Assembly (NCBI RefSeq): GCF_018129025.1 | Contig: NZ_JAAEDI010000002.1 | Location: forward strand, 124,001-188,000 | DNA from: Neoroseomonas terrae | GTDB taxonomy: Bacteria > Pseudomonadota > Alphaproteobacteria > Acetobacterales > Acetobacteraceae | Reading direction: 5' to 3' | DNA: 64,000 nt | In this document: positions 16,649 through 26,412 of the stretch, one piece after another | How positions within the stretch are numbered: the stretch's first letter is position 1 | Layout of the letters: the number at the start of each line of letters is the position of its first letter | Translations under genes and position numbers: made by a program | Notes under the pieces: model-generated | What the model saw: the letters and a program-made list of their open reading frames with translations, nothing else | The model's database searches: none | Told to the model about the DNA's origin: nothing

Positions 16649-18142
16649 TCAATGCGTCAGTGTCCGGCGCACCGCATCTTGCCAGATGCCGTGCCGCCGC
16701 GAAGCCTCCTCCCGCGACATGGTGGGCATGAAGCGGCGTTCGAGCCGCCAATGCGTGGCGCCCGACGCGCCTGGCGCGGGACACAGGCCCGCCTGCAGCC
16801 CGGCGAGATAGGCCGCGCCGAGCGCCGTCGTCTCCCGCACCACAGGCCGGTCGACGGGCGCCCCGAGGATGTCCGCGAGGAACTTCATCGTCCAGTCGGA
16901 GGCGGCCATGCCGCCATCGACGCGCAGCACCATTGCGTGTGTATCGGGCCAGTCGGCACGCATGGCGTCGGTCAGGTCGCGCGTCTGGAAGGCGACAGCT
17001 TCCAGCGCTGCGCGGCACAGCTCGGCCCGGCCGGCACCGCGGGTCAGACCGAAGATGGCCGCGCGCGCCTCGGCGTCCCAATGCGGCGCGCCGAGGCCGG
17101 TGAAGGCCGGCACCAACACCACGGACTGAGCGGCATCGGCCTTGGCCGCCAGGTCGCCGGCCTCGGCGGCGGTCGCGATGATGCCGAGCCCATCGCGCAG
17201 CCACTGCACGGCCGCACCCGCAACGAAGATCGCCCCTTCCAGCGCATAGGTGCGGACCCCCTCGATCTGATAGGCGATCGTGGTCAGCAGCCGCGTGCGG
17301 GAGGCCACCGGCGTCTCCCCGGTGTTCAGCAGCGCGAAGCAGCCGGTGCCGTAGGTGGATTTGAGCATGCCGGGCTGAAAGCAGCCCTGGCCGACGGTCG
17401 CCGCCTGTTGGTCCCCGGCAACGCCGCGGATCGGCACGGCGGCACCGAGATGCACGGCATCCGTCAGCCCGAAATCGGCCGCGCAATCGCGCACCGTGGG
17501 CAGCACGCCGCGCGGAATGCGGAACAGGCGCAGCAACTCGTCGTCCCAATCACCGCGGCGGATGTCGAACAGCATGGTCCGGGCGGCGTTGGTCGCATCC
17601 GTCGTGTGCAGCCGCCCGCCGGTGAGGCGCCAGATCAGGAAGCAATCCACCGTGCCGAAGGCGAGGCCGCCGCGTTCCGCCGCCGCCCGCGCACCGGGCA
17701 CGTGGTCGAGCAGCCAAGCGAGCTTGGTCGCGGAGAAGTACGGATCGGCCAGCAGCCCGGTGCGTTCGTTCAGCAGCAGCTCGGCGCCCTCGGATCGTAA
17801 CCGCGCGCAATGCTCCGCGGTGCGGCGGTCCTGCCAGACGATGGCGCGATGCAGGCAGCGCCCGGTGGCGCGGTCCCACAGCAGCGTGGTCTCGCGCTGG
17901 TTGGTGATGCCGATCCCGGCGACGCGGCGCGGGTCGACGCCTGCGCCGCCCAGCGCCTCGCGCAACGTCGCCAGGCTGGTGCGCCAGATGTCCTCCGGCT
18001 CATGCTCGACCCAGCCAGGGGCCGGGAAGTGCTGTCGGAACTCCTGCTGGGCGGAGGCGATCGGGTGCAGCGCGGCATCGAAGGCGATGGCGCGCGTGCT
18101 GGTCGTACCCTGGTCCAGGGCGAGCAGGATGTCGGTGGTCAT
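16649..18142 (-). CDS. glpK: Glycerol kinase
   Basis: FGGY-family kinase of 497 aa, close to the 500 aa norm of GlpK. It phosphorylates glycerol with ATP to sn-glycerol 3-phosphate. Diagnostic segments are [16 protein letters not shown] at the N-terminus, [17 protein letters not shown], the FGGY signature region ([13 protein letters not shown]) and the C-terminal [19 protein letters not shown]. The start is the ATG at 18142 with GGGAG some ten bases upstream. It lies in the same run as the four-receptor ABC transporter, 62 bases after the ATPase gene; glpD, glpF and glpR are not in the window. The context allows the idea that the ABC system delivers glycerol or a glycerol-containing compound. 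Confidence 0.93.
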   Translation of the reverse strand: MTTDILLALDQGTTSTRAIAFDAALHPIASAQQEFRQHFPAPGWVEHEPEDIWRTSLATLREALGGAGVDPRRVAGIGITNQRETTLLWDRATGRCLHRAIVWQDRRTAEHCARLRSEGAELLLNERTGLLADPYFSATKLAWLLDHVPGARAAAERGGLAFGTVDCFLIWRLTGGRLHTTDATNAARTMLFDIRRGDWDDELLRLFRIPRGVLPTVRDCAADFGLTDAVHLGAAVPIRGVAGDQQAATVGQGCFQPGMLKSTYGTGCFALLNTGETPVASRTRLLTTIAYQIEGVRTYALEGAIFVAGAAVQWLRDGLGIIATAAEAGDLAAKADAAQSVVLVPAFTGLGAPHWDAEARAAIFGLTRGAGRAELCRAALEAVAFQTRDLTDAMRADWPDTHAMVLRVDGGMAASDWTMKFLADILGAPVDRPVVRETTALGAAYLAGLQAGLCPAPGASGATHWRLERRFMPTMSREEASRRHGIWQDAVRRTLTH

Positions 18143-18204
18143 GCTGCGGCGGTCACTCCCCGCCGGCAGCATAGGCGCGATTGGCCCGCCGGGGGCAGTG
18201 GGCG

Positions 18205-19278
18205 CTACGCCACCACTGCCACCTGCCGCGGGTCGACACGCAGCCAGACCGGCGTGCCGACGTCGTACGCCTCAAGCGGCGGCGCGGCGGCGCGCAGGCG
18301 AAGGTTCGTGCCCTGCGGTTCGACCACGTAGTCCCAGGCTTCGCCGAGATAGGTGCGTTCCTTCACCGCTGCCGGCAGGACCAATCCGCCATCGCCTGCC
18401 GGCGGCGGGGCGGTCAGCACCGTCATGGCCTGCGGACGGAGAGAGATGAGCACGTTCCCCGCCGTTCCTTCCGCAACGCCCGCGCTGGCGGCGGGGCCGA
18501 GGCTGATGCCGCCCAGCACGAGCTGCCCGCCCTCGACCGCCGCATCAAGTAGGTTGGTCCGTCCGACGAAGCCCGCGACGAAGCGCGTGCGCGGCCGCGT
18601 GTAGAGCAGGTGCGGCGCGTCGACCTGCTCGATCCGTCCGGCGTTCATCACCGCGATCCGGTCCGACGTCGCCATCGCCTCCCCCTGGTCGTGGGTGACG
18701 TAGACGGTCGTGATGCGGAACTCGTCGTGCAGGCGTCGTATCTCGAAGCGCATCTCCTCCCGGAGATTGGCATCGAGGTTCGACAGCGGTTCATCGAGCA
18801 GCAGCACGGACGGCTTCACCACGATGGCGCGCGCCAGCGCCACCCGCTGCTGCTGCCCACCGGAGAGTTCGGCCGGATAGCGGTGCGCGAGGGTATTGAG
18901 CTTCACGACCTCGAGGATCTCGCCGACGCGCTGTTTCACCTCGGCGGCAGGCAGCTTTCGAAGGTTCAGGCCGAAGGCGACATTCTGCTCCACCGTCATG
19001 TTCGGCCAGATGGCGTAGGACTGGAAGATCATCGACATGCCGCGGCGTTCCGGCGGGACGACCGCGCCGGGCGCCGACAGCACCTTCCCGTCCACCGAGA
19101 TGCTGCCCCCGGTCGGGTCGACGAAGCCCGCGATCATGCGCAGCGTCGTCGTCTTGCCGCAGCCTGAGGGGCCGAGGAGGGAGACGAACTCGCCTTCCTC
19201 CAGCGTCAGGTTCACCTTGTCGACGACGGTGAGTTTACCATAGGCCTTGGTCAGGCCGGTGAGCGTCAAACGGGGCAC
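18205..19278 (-). CDS. ABC transporter ATP-binding protein (FbpC/PotA/CysA-like)
   Basis: A 357-aa importer ATPase. Walker [10 protein letters not shown] (near residue 36), Q-loop [12 protein letters not shown], signature [14 protein letters not shown], Walker [13 protein letters not shown] and switch His in VTHDQ are intact. A C-terminal TOBE-type regulatory domain follows from about residue 240. It is one base away from the end of the fused permease gene, so the two are cotranscribed. The family energises import of iron(III), polyamines, 2-aminoethylphosphonate, sulfate and sugars; the ligand must be inferred from the receptors, which are not close to a known one by eye. Confidence 0.93.
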   Translation of the reverse strand: MPRLTLTGLTKAYGKLTVVDKVNLTLEEGEFVSLLGPSGCGKTTTLRMIAGFVDPTGGSISVDGKVLSAPGAVVPPERRGMSMIFQSYAIWPNMTVEQNVAFGLNLRKLPAAEVKQRVGEILEVVKLNTLAHRYPAELSGGQQQRVALARAIVVKPSVLLLDEPLSNLDANLREEMRFEIRRLHDEFRITTVYVTHDQGEAMATSDRIAVMNAGRIEQVDAPHLLYTRPRTRFVAGFVGRTNLLDAAVEGGQLVLGGISLGPAASAGVAEGTAGNVLISLRPQAMTVLTAPPPAGDGGLVLPAAVKERTYLGEAWDYVVEPQGTNLRLRAAAPPLEAYDVGTPVWLRVDPRQVAVVA

Positions 19279-19279
19279 G

Positions 19280-21010
19280 CTATTCCCTCCGGAGCATGAA
19301 GTCTCGGCCGACCAGCTTCATGCCGATGCCGACGATGGCCATGGTGATGACGAGCAGGATGCCGCCGAACGCGGACACGACCTCGAAATTGCCCTGCTCC
19401 GTCAGGTCGTAAAGCAGCACGGACATGGTCCGCGTGCGCGGCCCGACCAGGAAGATCGCAGCCGAGAGTTCGCGCGAGGCGACGATGAACACCACCAGCC
19501 AGCCGCCGAGCAGCGACGTCTTCAGCAGTGGCGCCGTCACTTTGCGGATGGCGTGCAGCCGCCCGGAGCCGAGGATCCGCGCGGCCTCCTCCATCTCCGG
19601 ATGCACCGCGCGGATCGCGGCCTGCGAGGAGGCATAGGCGATCGGCAGGAAGCGCGAGGCGAAGGCCAGGATGATCAGCAGTGCCGAGCCGTAGAGCGAC
19701 AGCGGCGGCCCGGCATAGGCGGCATAGAAGCCGATGGCCATCACGATGCCGGGGATGACGAAGGGCGCCATGGCGAGGAAACCCAGCGCATCCGCGAAGC
19801 GGATCAGCCGCCGTACCACGATGTAGGCGACGAGCAGCGCCAGCACCACCGCGATGGTCGCGGACGTGGCCGAGAACCACACCGTGTTCCACACCGCCTG
19901 CGGCGCCATGTCGTGTTCGAACAGCAGGAACTGGTAGTTGCGCAGCGTCAGGTTGTCGAAGGAGAAGCCGCGCCCCCAGGCCTTCGCGAAGGACGCCTGC
20001 AGCAGCACCATCAGCGGCTTCACCACGGACAGCAGCGCCACCAGCACGCACCAGCCGAACAGCACCCAGCGCCAGGGGCCCAGCTTCACTTGGCGCCGCT
20101 CACCACCCTTGCCGGTCTGGGAAACGAAGCCCTTGCGCGCCAGCAGGAGCTTCTGCACCGCGATCAGCCCGATGGTGACGAGCAGCAGCGGCATGGCGAA
20201 GGCCGAGGCGACCTCGACGCGGACCGGGTCCTCGAAGAACTGCCATAGCTGCGTGGTGACGACGTTGATGCGCGCCGGGATGCCGATGATCGCCGGCGTG
20301 CCGAACAACGCGATGGTCTCGAGGAAGATCAGGATGAAGCCGCCGAGGATGGACGGCCAAACCAGCGGCAGCGTCACCTTGCGCATCGTCACCCAGGTGC
20401 CGCCGCCGAGGATGTTGGCGGCGTCCTCCATCTCCGAGGAGATGAGGTCGAGCGCCGACTTCACGAAGATGAAGACCAAGGGGAACGAATGCAGCGCGAT
20501 GACGAAGGCCATGCCGGTGAAGGTGTAGACGTTCACCAGCGGGTCGGTCGCCCCGGTCAGGCTGCGCCAGACGACGTTGATCCAGCCCGAGTTCGGCCCT
20601 GCCAGCAGCACCCAGCCGATCGCGCCGAGATAGGGCGGCATGATGAAGGCCGCCAGCACGATGGCCCAGGTGAAGCCCTTGCCCGGCATGTCGGTGCGCG
20701 AGACCGCCCAGGCCATCGGCACGGCGAGCACGACCGAGATCGCGGCCGACAGGGTACCGAGCAGCAGCGAGTTCCGCACCGCGTCGAGGTAGCGCTGCCG
20801 CCCATAGGCGGTGAGGTAGTTCTGGATCGTGAAGACGCCCGTGTCCTGCTCCTCGAAGGAGATGACGAACATCTTCAGCAGCGGCAGGGCGACCAGGACC
20901 AACAGCGCCGCGATCAGTGCGACCCATAGGATGGTGATCGGCTCCAGAAGGCGGAGGCGGCTGGGGCGCTGGCTCCCCGCCAGGGTCGCGGTGTCTGTAC
21001 TGGCACTCAT
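19280..21010 (-). CDS. ABC transporter permease, two fused transmembrane domains (FbpB-like)
   Basis: A 576-aa inner-membrane protein made of two BPD_transp_1 domains in one chain, as in FbpB/AfuB-type iron(III) and phosphonate permeases. The two EAA loops that dock with the ATPase are seen as EMEDAANILGGGTWVTMRKV (domain 1) and EMEEAARILGSGRLHAIRKV (domain 2). About twelve helices. One such chain replaces two permease subunits, so a single gene suffices for the pathway. GAGGGAT precedes the ATG at 21010. It lies between the receptor array and the ATPase. Confidence 0.92.
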   Translation of the reverse strand: MSASTDTATLAGSQRPSRLRLLEPITILWVALIAALLVLVALPLLKMFVISFEEQDTGVFTIQNYLTAYGRQRYLDAVRNSLLLGTLSAAISVVLAVPMAWAVSRTDMPGKGFTWAIVLAAFIMPPYLGAIGWVLLAGPNSGWINVVWRSLTGATDPLVNVYTFTGMAFVIALHSFPLVFIFVKSALDLISSEMEDAANILGGGTWVTMRKVTLPLVWPSILGGFILIFLETIALFGTPAIIGIPARINVVTTQLWQFFEDPVRVEVASAFAMPLLLVTIGLIAVQKLLLARKGFVSQTGKGGERRQVKLGPWRWVLFGWCVLVALLSVVKPLMVLLQASFAKAWGRGFSFDNLTLRNYQFLLFEHDMAPQAVWNTVWFSATSATIAVVLALLVAYIVVRRLIRFADALGFLAMAPFVIPGIVMAIGFYAAYAGPPLSLYGSALLIILAFASRFLPIAYASSQAAIRAVHPEMEEAARILGSGRLHAIRKVTAPLLKTSLLGGWLVVFIVASRELSAAIFLVGPRTRTMSVLLYDLTEQGNFEVVSAFGGILLVITMAIVGIGMKLVGRDFMLRRE

Positions 21011-21021
21011 CCTGCTATCCC

Positions 21022-22071
21022 TCAGACGCCGAAGATATCGCGCCACTGTTCGCGGAGCTCTGGCACGCCGCGATCGGCGTCCTCGAGGCTCGGAGACAGC
21101 AGTGTCACCTGGTCGAGCGGCCGGCATCCCTCCGGCGGCGGCACGTCCGGACGCAGGCTTTCGCTGAACATCGTCCGCGTGATGCGGGACAGCGCCGGTC
21201 CGGTGTTGAATTCCATGAACAGCTTCGCGGCGTTGGGGTTCGGCGCATTGCTCATGATGGCGGACGGCGCCGGCACGGCGACCACGCCCTCGGTCGGATA
21301 GATCAGCTTCAGCGGATTGCCGCGCGACGCCGCGAACAATGTGGAGGCAGAGGGCACGGCCACGCCGACGGCACGCTCGCCGGCCGTCATCATGGTGACC
21401 GGATCGATCGAGGACCGGCCGACCTGCGGCTTGTTACGCTCGAACCGGCGGAGGAAATCGGGGCCGAACATCGAGCGCATCTGGAGCGCCCAGATGCCGA
21501 TGGCGCCGCTGAAGCCCGGATGGCCGACAGCGAGCTTGTCCTTCCACTTCGGATCCAGCACGTCTGCCCAGGACTTCGGCGCCTCGGCGTCCGACACCAT
21601 GTTGGTGTTGTGACCCAGCAGGTAGATGCCGAGCGAGGAATACTGGAAGTAATTGTCGGGATCGGCAGTGCGCAGCATGGGCAGCATCCCGTCGGCATTC
21701 ACCGGACGGAACTGCGTCAGCCGGTTCTGCCGCTTCAGCTGGATGTAGTGTCCGCCGTTGCTGGATGCGAAGACATCGCACTGCGCGACGCCCGCGCGCT
21801 GGTCCTGCGACAGGCGCTGGAAGGCGACCTGCGAGGTGCTGCGGACCACGCTGCAACGCACGCCGGGATACCGTTCGGTGAAAGCGCGGCCGATCGCTTC
21901 CGAGGTATCGGCTGAATACTGGGCCGAGTACCACGTGACCTGACCCTCGCGCCGCGCCGCTTCGTATAGGTCCCGCTCATGGGGCTCCATCGGCGCCTGG
22001 GCCCATGCCCGGCTCGATGCCGCGGCCCAGGCAGATAGCGCCAGCATCTGCCGTCGATCGATCAAAACCAC
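21022..22071 (-). CDS. ABC transporter substrate-binding protein, tandem paralogue 4
   Basis: Periplasmic family 1-type binding protein, 349 aa, fourth in transcriptional order of four tandem paralogues and the one next to the permease. The start is GTG at 22071: GGAGG lies eight bases upstream and this choice yields MVLIDRRQMLALSAW, matching paralogue 2. A signal peptide ends near AWAQA. Shared core motifs are VVRSTSQVAFQRLSQDQRAG, QCDVFAS, QLKRQNRLTQF, AVGHPGFSGAIGIWALQMR and a C-terminal EQWRDIFGV. Two cysteines (GVRC and QCDV) are conserved in all four. The loop VVAVPAPSAIMSNAPNPN differs from the others. Ligand unknown; the fold is shared with iron(III) and phosphonate receptors. Confidence 0.9.
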   Translation of the reverse strand: MVLIDRRQMLALSAWAAASSRAWAQAPMEPHERDLYEAARREGQVTWYSAQYSADTSEAIGRAFTERYPGVRCSVVRSTSQVAFQRLSQDQRAGVAQCDVFASSNGGHYIQLKRQNRLTQFRPVNADGMLPMLRTADPDNYFQYSSLGIYLLGHNTNMVSDAEAPKSWADVLDPKWKDKLAVGHPGFSGAIGIWALQMRSMFGPDFLRRFERNKPQVGRSSIDPVTMMTAGERAVGVAVPSASTLFAASRGNPLKLIYPTEGVVAVPAPSAIMSNAPNPNAAKLFMEFNTGPALSRITRTMFSESLRPDVPPPEGCRPLDQVTLLSPSLEDADRGVPELREQWRDIFGV

Positions 22072-22105
22072 GCCGTCAACCTCCAGCCCGGACACATGGG
22101 GCGGC

Positions 22106-23155
22106 TCAGATTCCGAAAATGTCGCGCCACTGCTCGCGCACCTCAGGGACGCCGCGCTCGGCCTCCTCCAGGCTCGGCGCCAGCATGGTGGTTTCGCTCA
22201 GCGGCCGTGAACCGACCGGTGGCGGGACGTCCGGACGGATGCTCTCGTTGAAGATTTCCCGGACTGCCGCCGAGAGCCCAGGGCCGGTCTGGAACTCCAT
22301 GAACAACTTTGCGGCATTCGGGTGCGGCGCATTCGCGAGGATGGCCGAGGGCGAGATCGCCGCGACCACGCCTTCCGAGGGATAGATCAGCCTTAGCGGA
22401 TTGCCGCGCGACGCCGCCAGCAGCGTGGAATTGGCCGAGACGGCCACGCCGATGGGCCGTTCCCCCGCATTCATCATGGTTACCGGGTCGATCGACGAAC
22501 GGCCGACCTGCGGCTTGTTCGCCTCGAGCCGGCGAAGGAAATCGGGACCGAGCATGGTGCGCATCTGCAGCGCCCAGACACCGATGGCGCCGCTGAAGCC
22601 CGGATGCCCGACGGCCAGCTTGTTCCGCCACTTCGGATCGAGGATGTCCGCCCAGGACCGCGGCGCGTCGGCTTCCGACACCATCGTCGTGTTGTGGCCG
22701 ATCAGGAAGACGCCGAGGAAGGACGACTGGAAGTAGTTGTCGGGATCGGCGATGCGCAGGATCGGCAGCAGGCCGTCGGCGTTGACGGGGCGGAACTGCG
22801 TCAGCCGGTTCTGCCGCTTCAACTGGATGTAGTGCCCACCGTTGGTCGAGGAGAAGACGTCACACTGCGCCACGCCGGCGCGTTGATCCTGTGAGAGCCG
22901 CTGGAACGCCACCTGGGACGTGCTGCGCACCACGTTGCAGCGCACGCCGGGATACCGCGCATTGAAGGCGCGCCCGGCCGCTTCGGCGGAATCGGCATTG
23001 TACTGGCCGGAGTACCAGGTGATCTCGCCTTCGCGCTTGGCTGCCTCGTAGAGCTCTCGCTCCTGCGCATGCATGGGCGCATCGGCCCAGGCCCGGCTCG
23101 CCGCCACGGACCACGCAGCGAGCGCCAGCATCTCGCGCCTGTTAATCAGAAACAC
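22106..23155 (-). CDS. ABC transporter substrate-binding protein, tandem paralogue 3
   Basis: A 349-aa paralogue of the flanking receptors. It starts with GTG (MFLINRREMLALAAWSVAAS), with GGAGGA six bases upstream. Signal peptide cleavage is expected after AWADA. All family core segments are present, including RSTSQVAFQRLSQDQRAG and ANKPQVGRSSIDPVTM, with EQWRDIFGI at the C-terminus. Compared with paralogue 4 it differs in the segment AVSANSTLLAASRGNPLRLIY and in the C-terminal lobe (GLSAAVREIFNES), the places where ligand specificity could have changed. 34 bases separate it from the next gene, so it belongs to the same transcript. Confidence 0.9.
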   Translation of the reverse strand: MFLINRREMLALAAWSVAASRAWADAPMHAQERELYEAAKREGEITWYSGQYNADSAEAAGRAFNARYPGVRCNVVRSTSQVAFQRLSQDQRAGVAQCDVFSSTNGGHYIQLKRQNRLTQFRPVNADGLLPILRIADPDNYFQSSFLGVFLIGHNTTMVSEADAPRSWADILDPKWRNKLAVGHPGFSGAIGVWALQMRTMLGPDFLRRLEANKPQVGRSSIDPVTMMNAGERPIGVAVSANSTLLAASRGNPLRLIYPSEGVVAAISPSAILANAPHPNAAKLFMEFQTGPGLSAAVREIFNESIRPDVPPPVGSRPLSETTMLAPSLEEAERGVPEVREQWRDIFGI

Positions 23156-23224
23156 TCACCATCCTCCGGCTAGGCAGATCGGATGCGCGCGCGGGGCGCG
23201 CATCCGCAACGACGGCGTCAGGAC

Positions 23225-24277
23225 TCAGACGCCGAAGATCTCGCGCCACTGCTCCCGGACCTCGGGCACGCCGCGCTCCGCTTCCTCCAGGCTCGGCGCC
23301 AGCATGGTCACCTGGTCGAGCGGGCGGGACCCCTCCGGCGGCGGCACGTCGGGTCGGATGCTCTCGTTGAACAGCAGGCGGACGGCGGCCGAGAGCGCCG
23401 GCCCGGTCTGGAATTCCTGGAACAGCTTCGCCGCATTGGGATGCGGCGCATTGGTCGGGATCGCGGAGGGCGACATCGCCGCGATCACGCCTTCGGTCGG
23501 ATAGATCAGCTTCAGCGGATTGCCGCGCGATGCCGCGAACAGCGTGGAGGCCGACGGCACCGCCACGCCGACCGCACGCTCACCGGCCGTCATCATCGTC
23601 ACCGGGTCGATCGAGGACCGCCCGACCTGCGGCTTGTTGCGTTCGAAGCGACGGAGGTAGTCCGGCCCGAACATCGTGCGCATCTGCAGCGCCCACAGGC
23701 CGATGGCGCCGCTGAAGCCCGGATGGCCGACGGCGAGCTTGTCCTTCCACTTCGGGTCGAGCACGTCGGTCCAGGATTTCGGCGCATCAGCCTCCGACAC
23801 CTGGGTGGTGTTGTGGCCCATCAGGTAGATGCCGAGGAAGGACGACTGGAAATAGTCGTCCGGGTCCGGCCGGCGCAGGATTGGCAGCAGCCCGTCCGCG
23901 TTCAGCGGGCGGAACTTCACCAGCCGATTCTGCCGCTTCAACTGGACGTAGTGTCCGCCATTGGTCGAGGAGAAGACGTCGCATTGCCCGACGCCCGCGC
24001 GGAAATCCTGCGACAGGCGCTGGAACGCGACCTGCGAGGTGCTGCGCACGACGTTGCAGCGCACGCCGGGGTAGCGCTCATTGAAGGCGCGCCCCGCGGC
24101 TTCCGACGCATCCGCGCTGTACTGCCCCGTGTACCAGGTGACCTCGCCTTCGCGCTTCGCCGCTTCGTATAGCGTGCGCTCCTGCTCGTTCATGGGTGCC
24201 TGCTGCGCCCATGCCTTGCTGGACGCGGCCGCCCATGTGGCAAGGGCCAGCAGCTGCCGCCTGTCGATCAGAACCAT
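23225..24277 (-). CDS. ABC transporter substrate-binding protein, tandem paralogue 2
   Basis: A 350-aa paralogue. ATG start at 24277 with GGGAGGA nine bases upstream; the frame is open further but that part has no ribosome site and no similarity to the other copies. Leader MVLIDRRQLLALATWAAASS, cleavage near AWAQQA. Same core motifs; distinctive are LSQDFRAGVGQCDV and RNRLVKFRPLNADG-type changes in the first lobe. The gap to paralogue 3 is 69 bases. Its C-terminus, EQWREIFGV, is shared with paralogue 1 apart from the last residue. Confidence 0.9.
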   Translation of the reverse strand: MVLIDRRQLLALATWAAASSKAWAQQAPMNEQERTLYEAAKREGEVTWYTGQYSADASEAAGRAFNERYPGVRCNVVRSTSQVAFQRLSQDFRAGVGQCDVFSSTNGGHYVQLKRQNRLVKFRPLNADGLLPILRRPDPDDYFQSSFLGIYLMGHNTTQVSEADAPKSWTDVLDPKWKDKLAVGHPGFSGAIGLWALQMRTMFGPDYLRRFERNKPQVGRSSIDPVTMMTAGERAVGVAVPSASTLFAASRGNPLKLIYPTEGVIAAMSPSAIPTNAPHPNAAKLFQEFQTGPALSAAVRLLFNESIRPDVPPPEGSRPLDQVTMLAPSLEEAERGVPEVREQWREIFGV

Positions 24278-24312
24278 CGGACCATTCCTCCCTTGACCTG
24301 CTTTTTGCTTGT

Positions 24313-25362
24313 TCAGATGCCGAAGATCTCGCGCCACTGCTCGCGGATCTCGGGCACGCCCCGTTCCGCCTCCTCCATGCTGGGGGAGAGCAGCGTGACC
24401 TGGTCGAGCGGGCGCGAGCCCTGGGGCGGCGGCACGTCCGGACGCAGGCTGTCGGCGAACAATTCGCGCACCGCCATCGACATCGCCGGCCCCGTCTGAA
24501 ATTCCATGAACAGCTTCGCGGCGTTCGGATGCGGCGCGTTGCGGATGATGCCGGACGGCGAGATGGCCGCCAGCACGCCTTCGCTCGGGTAGATCGGCTT
24601 AAGCGGATTGCCGCGCGATGCGGACAGCAGGATGGTGCCCGTCGCCGTCGCCACGGCGATGGCGCGTTCGCCGGAATTCAGCATGGTCACCGGATCGACC
24701 GAGGAACGCCCGACCTGCGGCTTGTTGGCCTCGAACCGACGCAGATAGTCGGGGCCGTACATGTTGCGCATCTGCAGCGCCCAGATGCCGATGGCGCCGC
24801 TGTAGCCGGGATGGCCGACGGCCAGCTTGTCCTTCCACTTGGGCTCAAGGATGTCCGTCCAGGATCGCGGCGCATCCGCCTCCGGCACCAAATTCGTGTT
24901 GTGCGCCATCACGAAGATGCCAAGGAAGGTCGTCTGGAAGTAGTTGTCCGGATCCGACACCCGGATGGCGGGCAGCATGCCGTCGGCATTGACCGGCCGA
25001 TATTGCGTCAGCCGATTCTGCCGCTTGAGCTGCAGGAGGTGGCCGCTGTTGGTCGAGGACAACACGTCGCATTGCCCAACGCCGGCGCGGGCATCCTGCG
25101 ACAGCCGCTGGAAGGCGACCTGCGACGTAGAGCGCACCACATTGCAGCGCACGCCCGGATAGCGCGCATTGAACGCACGACCGGCGGCTTCCGACGAATC
25201 GGCGCTGTACTGCCCGGAATACCAAGTGATCTCGCCTTCGCGCTTGGCGGCCTCGTACAGCTCCTGCTCGCGCGGTGTCAGTGGCGCATTCGCCCAGGCC
25301 TGGCTGCTTGTCGCGGACCACGCCGCCAGCGCCAGGGCCTGTCTCCTGCCTAACAGGAACAT
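24313..25362 (-). CDS. ABC transporter substrate-binding protein, tandem paralogue 1 (operon-proximal)
   Basis: First receptor of the array, 349 aa, ATG at 25362 with GGGAGGAAGG upstream. Leader MFLLGRRQALALAAWSATSS, cleavage near AWANA. It is the most divergent of the four by eye: LSSTNSGHLLQLKRQN replaces the common GGHYIQLKRQN, and ATATGTILLSASRGNPLKPIY replaces VPSASTLFAASRGNPLKLIY. The frame stays open far upstream, but that extension is antisense to the TIM-barrel gene and is not real. It is divergent from that gene across 135 bases, which must hold the promoter of the whole cluster. Confidence 0.9.
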   Translation of the reverse strand: MFLLGRRQALALAAWSATSSQAWANAPLTPREQELYEAAKREGEITWYSGQYSADSSEAAGRAFNARYPGVRCNVVRSTSQVAFQRLSQDARAGVGQCDVLSSTNSGHLLQLKRQNRLTQYRPVNADGMLPAIRVSDPDNYFQTTFLGIFVMAHNTNLVPEADAPRSWTDILEPKWKDKLAVGHPGYSGAIGIWALQMRNMYGPDYLRRFEANKPQVGRSSVDPVTMLNSGERAIAVATATGTILLSASRGNPLKPIYPSEGVLAAISPSGIIRNAPHPNAAKLFMEFQTGPAMSMAVRELFADSLRPDVPPPQGSRPLDQVTLLSPSMEEAERGVPEIREQWREIFGI

Positions 25363-25497
25363 TGGCCTTCCTCCCGCACGGAAGCGCCTGCGCGGCCGCC
25401 TTCGCGGTCTCATCGCCTTGCGCTGTTTCTTGGACCAGGGAAGGTTGCCACCCATGCCCGGCGCTGTAAACGGGCAGCAACGTAACGGAGGAAAGAC

Positions 25498-26331
25498 ATG
25501 TCCCTGATTGACCGCATCGGCGTGGATGTCGGCCGCAAGCTGCGGCTGGAGGACGCCATCGAGTGGGCGGCCCGCAACGAGGTCCGCCATATCGACATCC
25601 AGCTCGACACCGGCGCCAATGCCGTGACGCTTTTCGATGAGGCACGTTGCCGCACGATCAGGCAGAGCGCCAAGGCGAATGGCGTGCATATCGCACTGCA
25701 CACACTCTCGGCGGTCAATGTGGCCGAGTACTCGCCCTTCCTGTCGGACGCCGTGGACGCCTACATGCGCGCCTACATCGAGGTCGCGCCGAAGCTGGAA
25801 GCGGAATGGATCGTCGTCCATGCCGGCTATCACTTCACTGCCGACGTGCCGATGCGCATGGAAGCCGGCCGTGATCGCCTGCAGCGGATGGTGAAGCATG
25901 CGGAGCAGCACGGCGCATTGCTGCTGCTCGAGAACCTGAACCGGGAGCCGGACAACGCCGAGGTCCACTATCTGGCCCATACGATGGAGGAATGGCGCTA
26001 CTACTTCGACGCCATCCATTCGCCGGCCTTCGCGCTGTCCTTCACCGCCAACCACGCGCATCTGCTGCCGCCGGGCGTGGATGGCTTCGTCGCGGAGATT
26101 CCGCTCGATCGCGTGAAGGAGGTCCGCCTCGCCGATTGCTGGCGCAACGGGTTCGAGGAACACCTGATCCCGGGCAAGGGCGATTTCGACTTCGGCGCGA
26201 TGTTCGCCCTGCTGGAAGGCAAGGGCTATCGCGGCGCCTACACCAATGCCTTCGGCACGCTGGACGATATGCAGGCGGCCCGCGGCTACATGGTGGACAA
26301 GGCCCGAGCCGCGGGCGCCGCTGTAGACTGA
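25498..26331 (+). CDS. Xylose isomerase-like TIM-barrel protein (sugar phosphate isomerase/epimerase family)
   Basis: A 277-aa AP-endonuclease-2-fold TIM barrel. Candidate metal-site residues lie in VVHAGYHF, LLLENLNRE (Glu) and RLADCWRNGFEEHLIPGKGDFDF (Asp/His), the last resembling the LHDNDGxxDxHLxxGxG block of the family. A strong ribosome site (ACGGAGGAAAG) precedes the ATG. Just upstream is an imperfect hairpin (TGCCCG-N10-CGGGCA flanked by GTTGC/GCAAC) in the leader. The gene is divergent from the four-receptor ABC operon and may act on the imported compound. Substrate unknown. Confidence 0.85.
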   Translation: MSLIDRIGVDVGRKLRLEDAIEWAARNEVRHIDIQLDTGANAVTLFDEARCRTIRQSAKANGVHIALHTLSAVNVAEYSPFLSDAVDAYMRAYIEVAPKLEAEWIVVHAGYHFTADVPMRMEAGRDRLQRMVKHAEQHGALLLLENLNREPDNAEVHYLAHTMEEWRYYFDAIHSPAFALSFTANHAHLLPPGVDGFVAEIPLDRVKEVRLADCWRNGFEEHLIPGKGDFDFGAMFALLEGKGYRGAYTNAFGTLDDMQAARGYMVDKARAAGAAVD

Positions 26332-26344
26332 TCAGCCTTGTAAA

Positions 26345-26372
26345 CGCGTGGCGGCCTGAAGGGCGCCACGCG
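26345..26372. terminator. Hairpin terminator between convergent genes
   Basis: CGCGTGGCG and its exact complement CGCCACGCG around a ten-base loop, between the convergent TIM-barrel and quinone-oxidoreductase genes. No clear U-tract, so it may act with Rho or as a bidirectional transcript end. Confidence 0.5.
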
Positions 26373-26412
26373 ATGAACGGCCGAAGCGAGCGGACGGCCG
26401 ACGCGCTTCCGC

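Noticed and set aside
14821-16731. A 636-codon plus-strand frame opposite the Na/Pi-like gene
   Set aside because: Shadow frame; the minus-strand protein has intact transporter repeats and a PhoU-like domain.
21022-25362. Firm assignment of the four receptors as iron(III)-binding proteins
   Set aside because: The fused permease is FbpB-like, but the paired C-terminal tyrosines of ferric-binding proteins were not seen, and glycerol kinase in the run suggests other ligands.
25363-26163. N-terminal extension of receptor paralogue 1
   Set aside because: The extension is antisense to the TIM-barrel gene, lies before a strong ribosome site and a clear signal peptide at 25362, and is absent from the other three paralogues.
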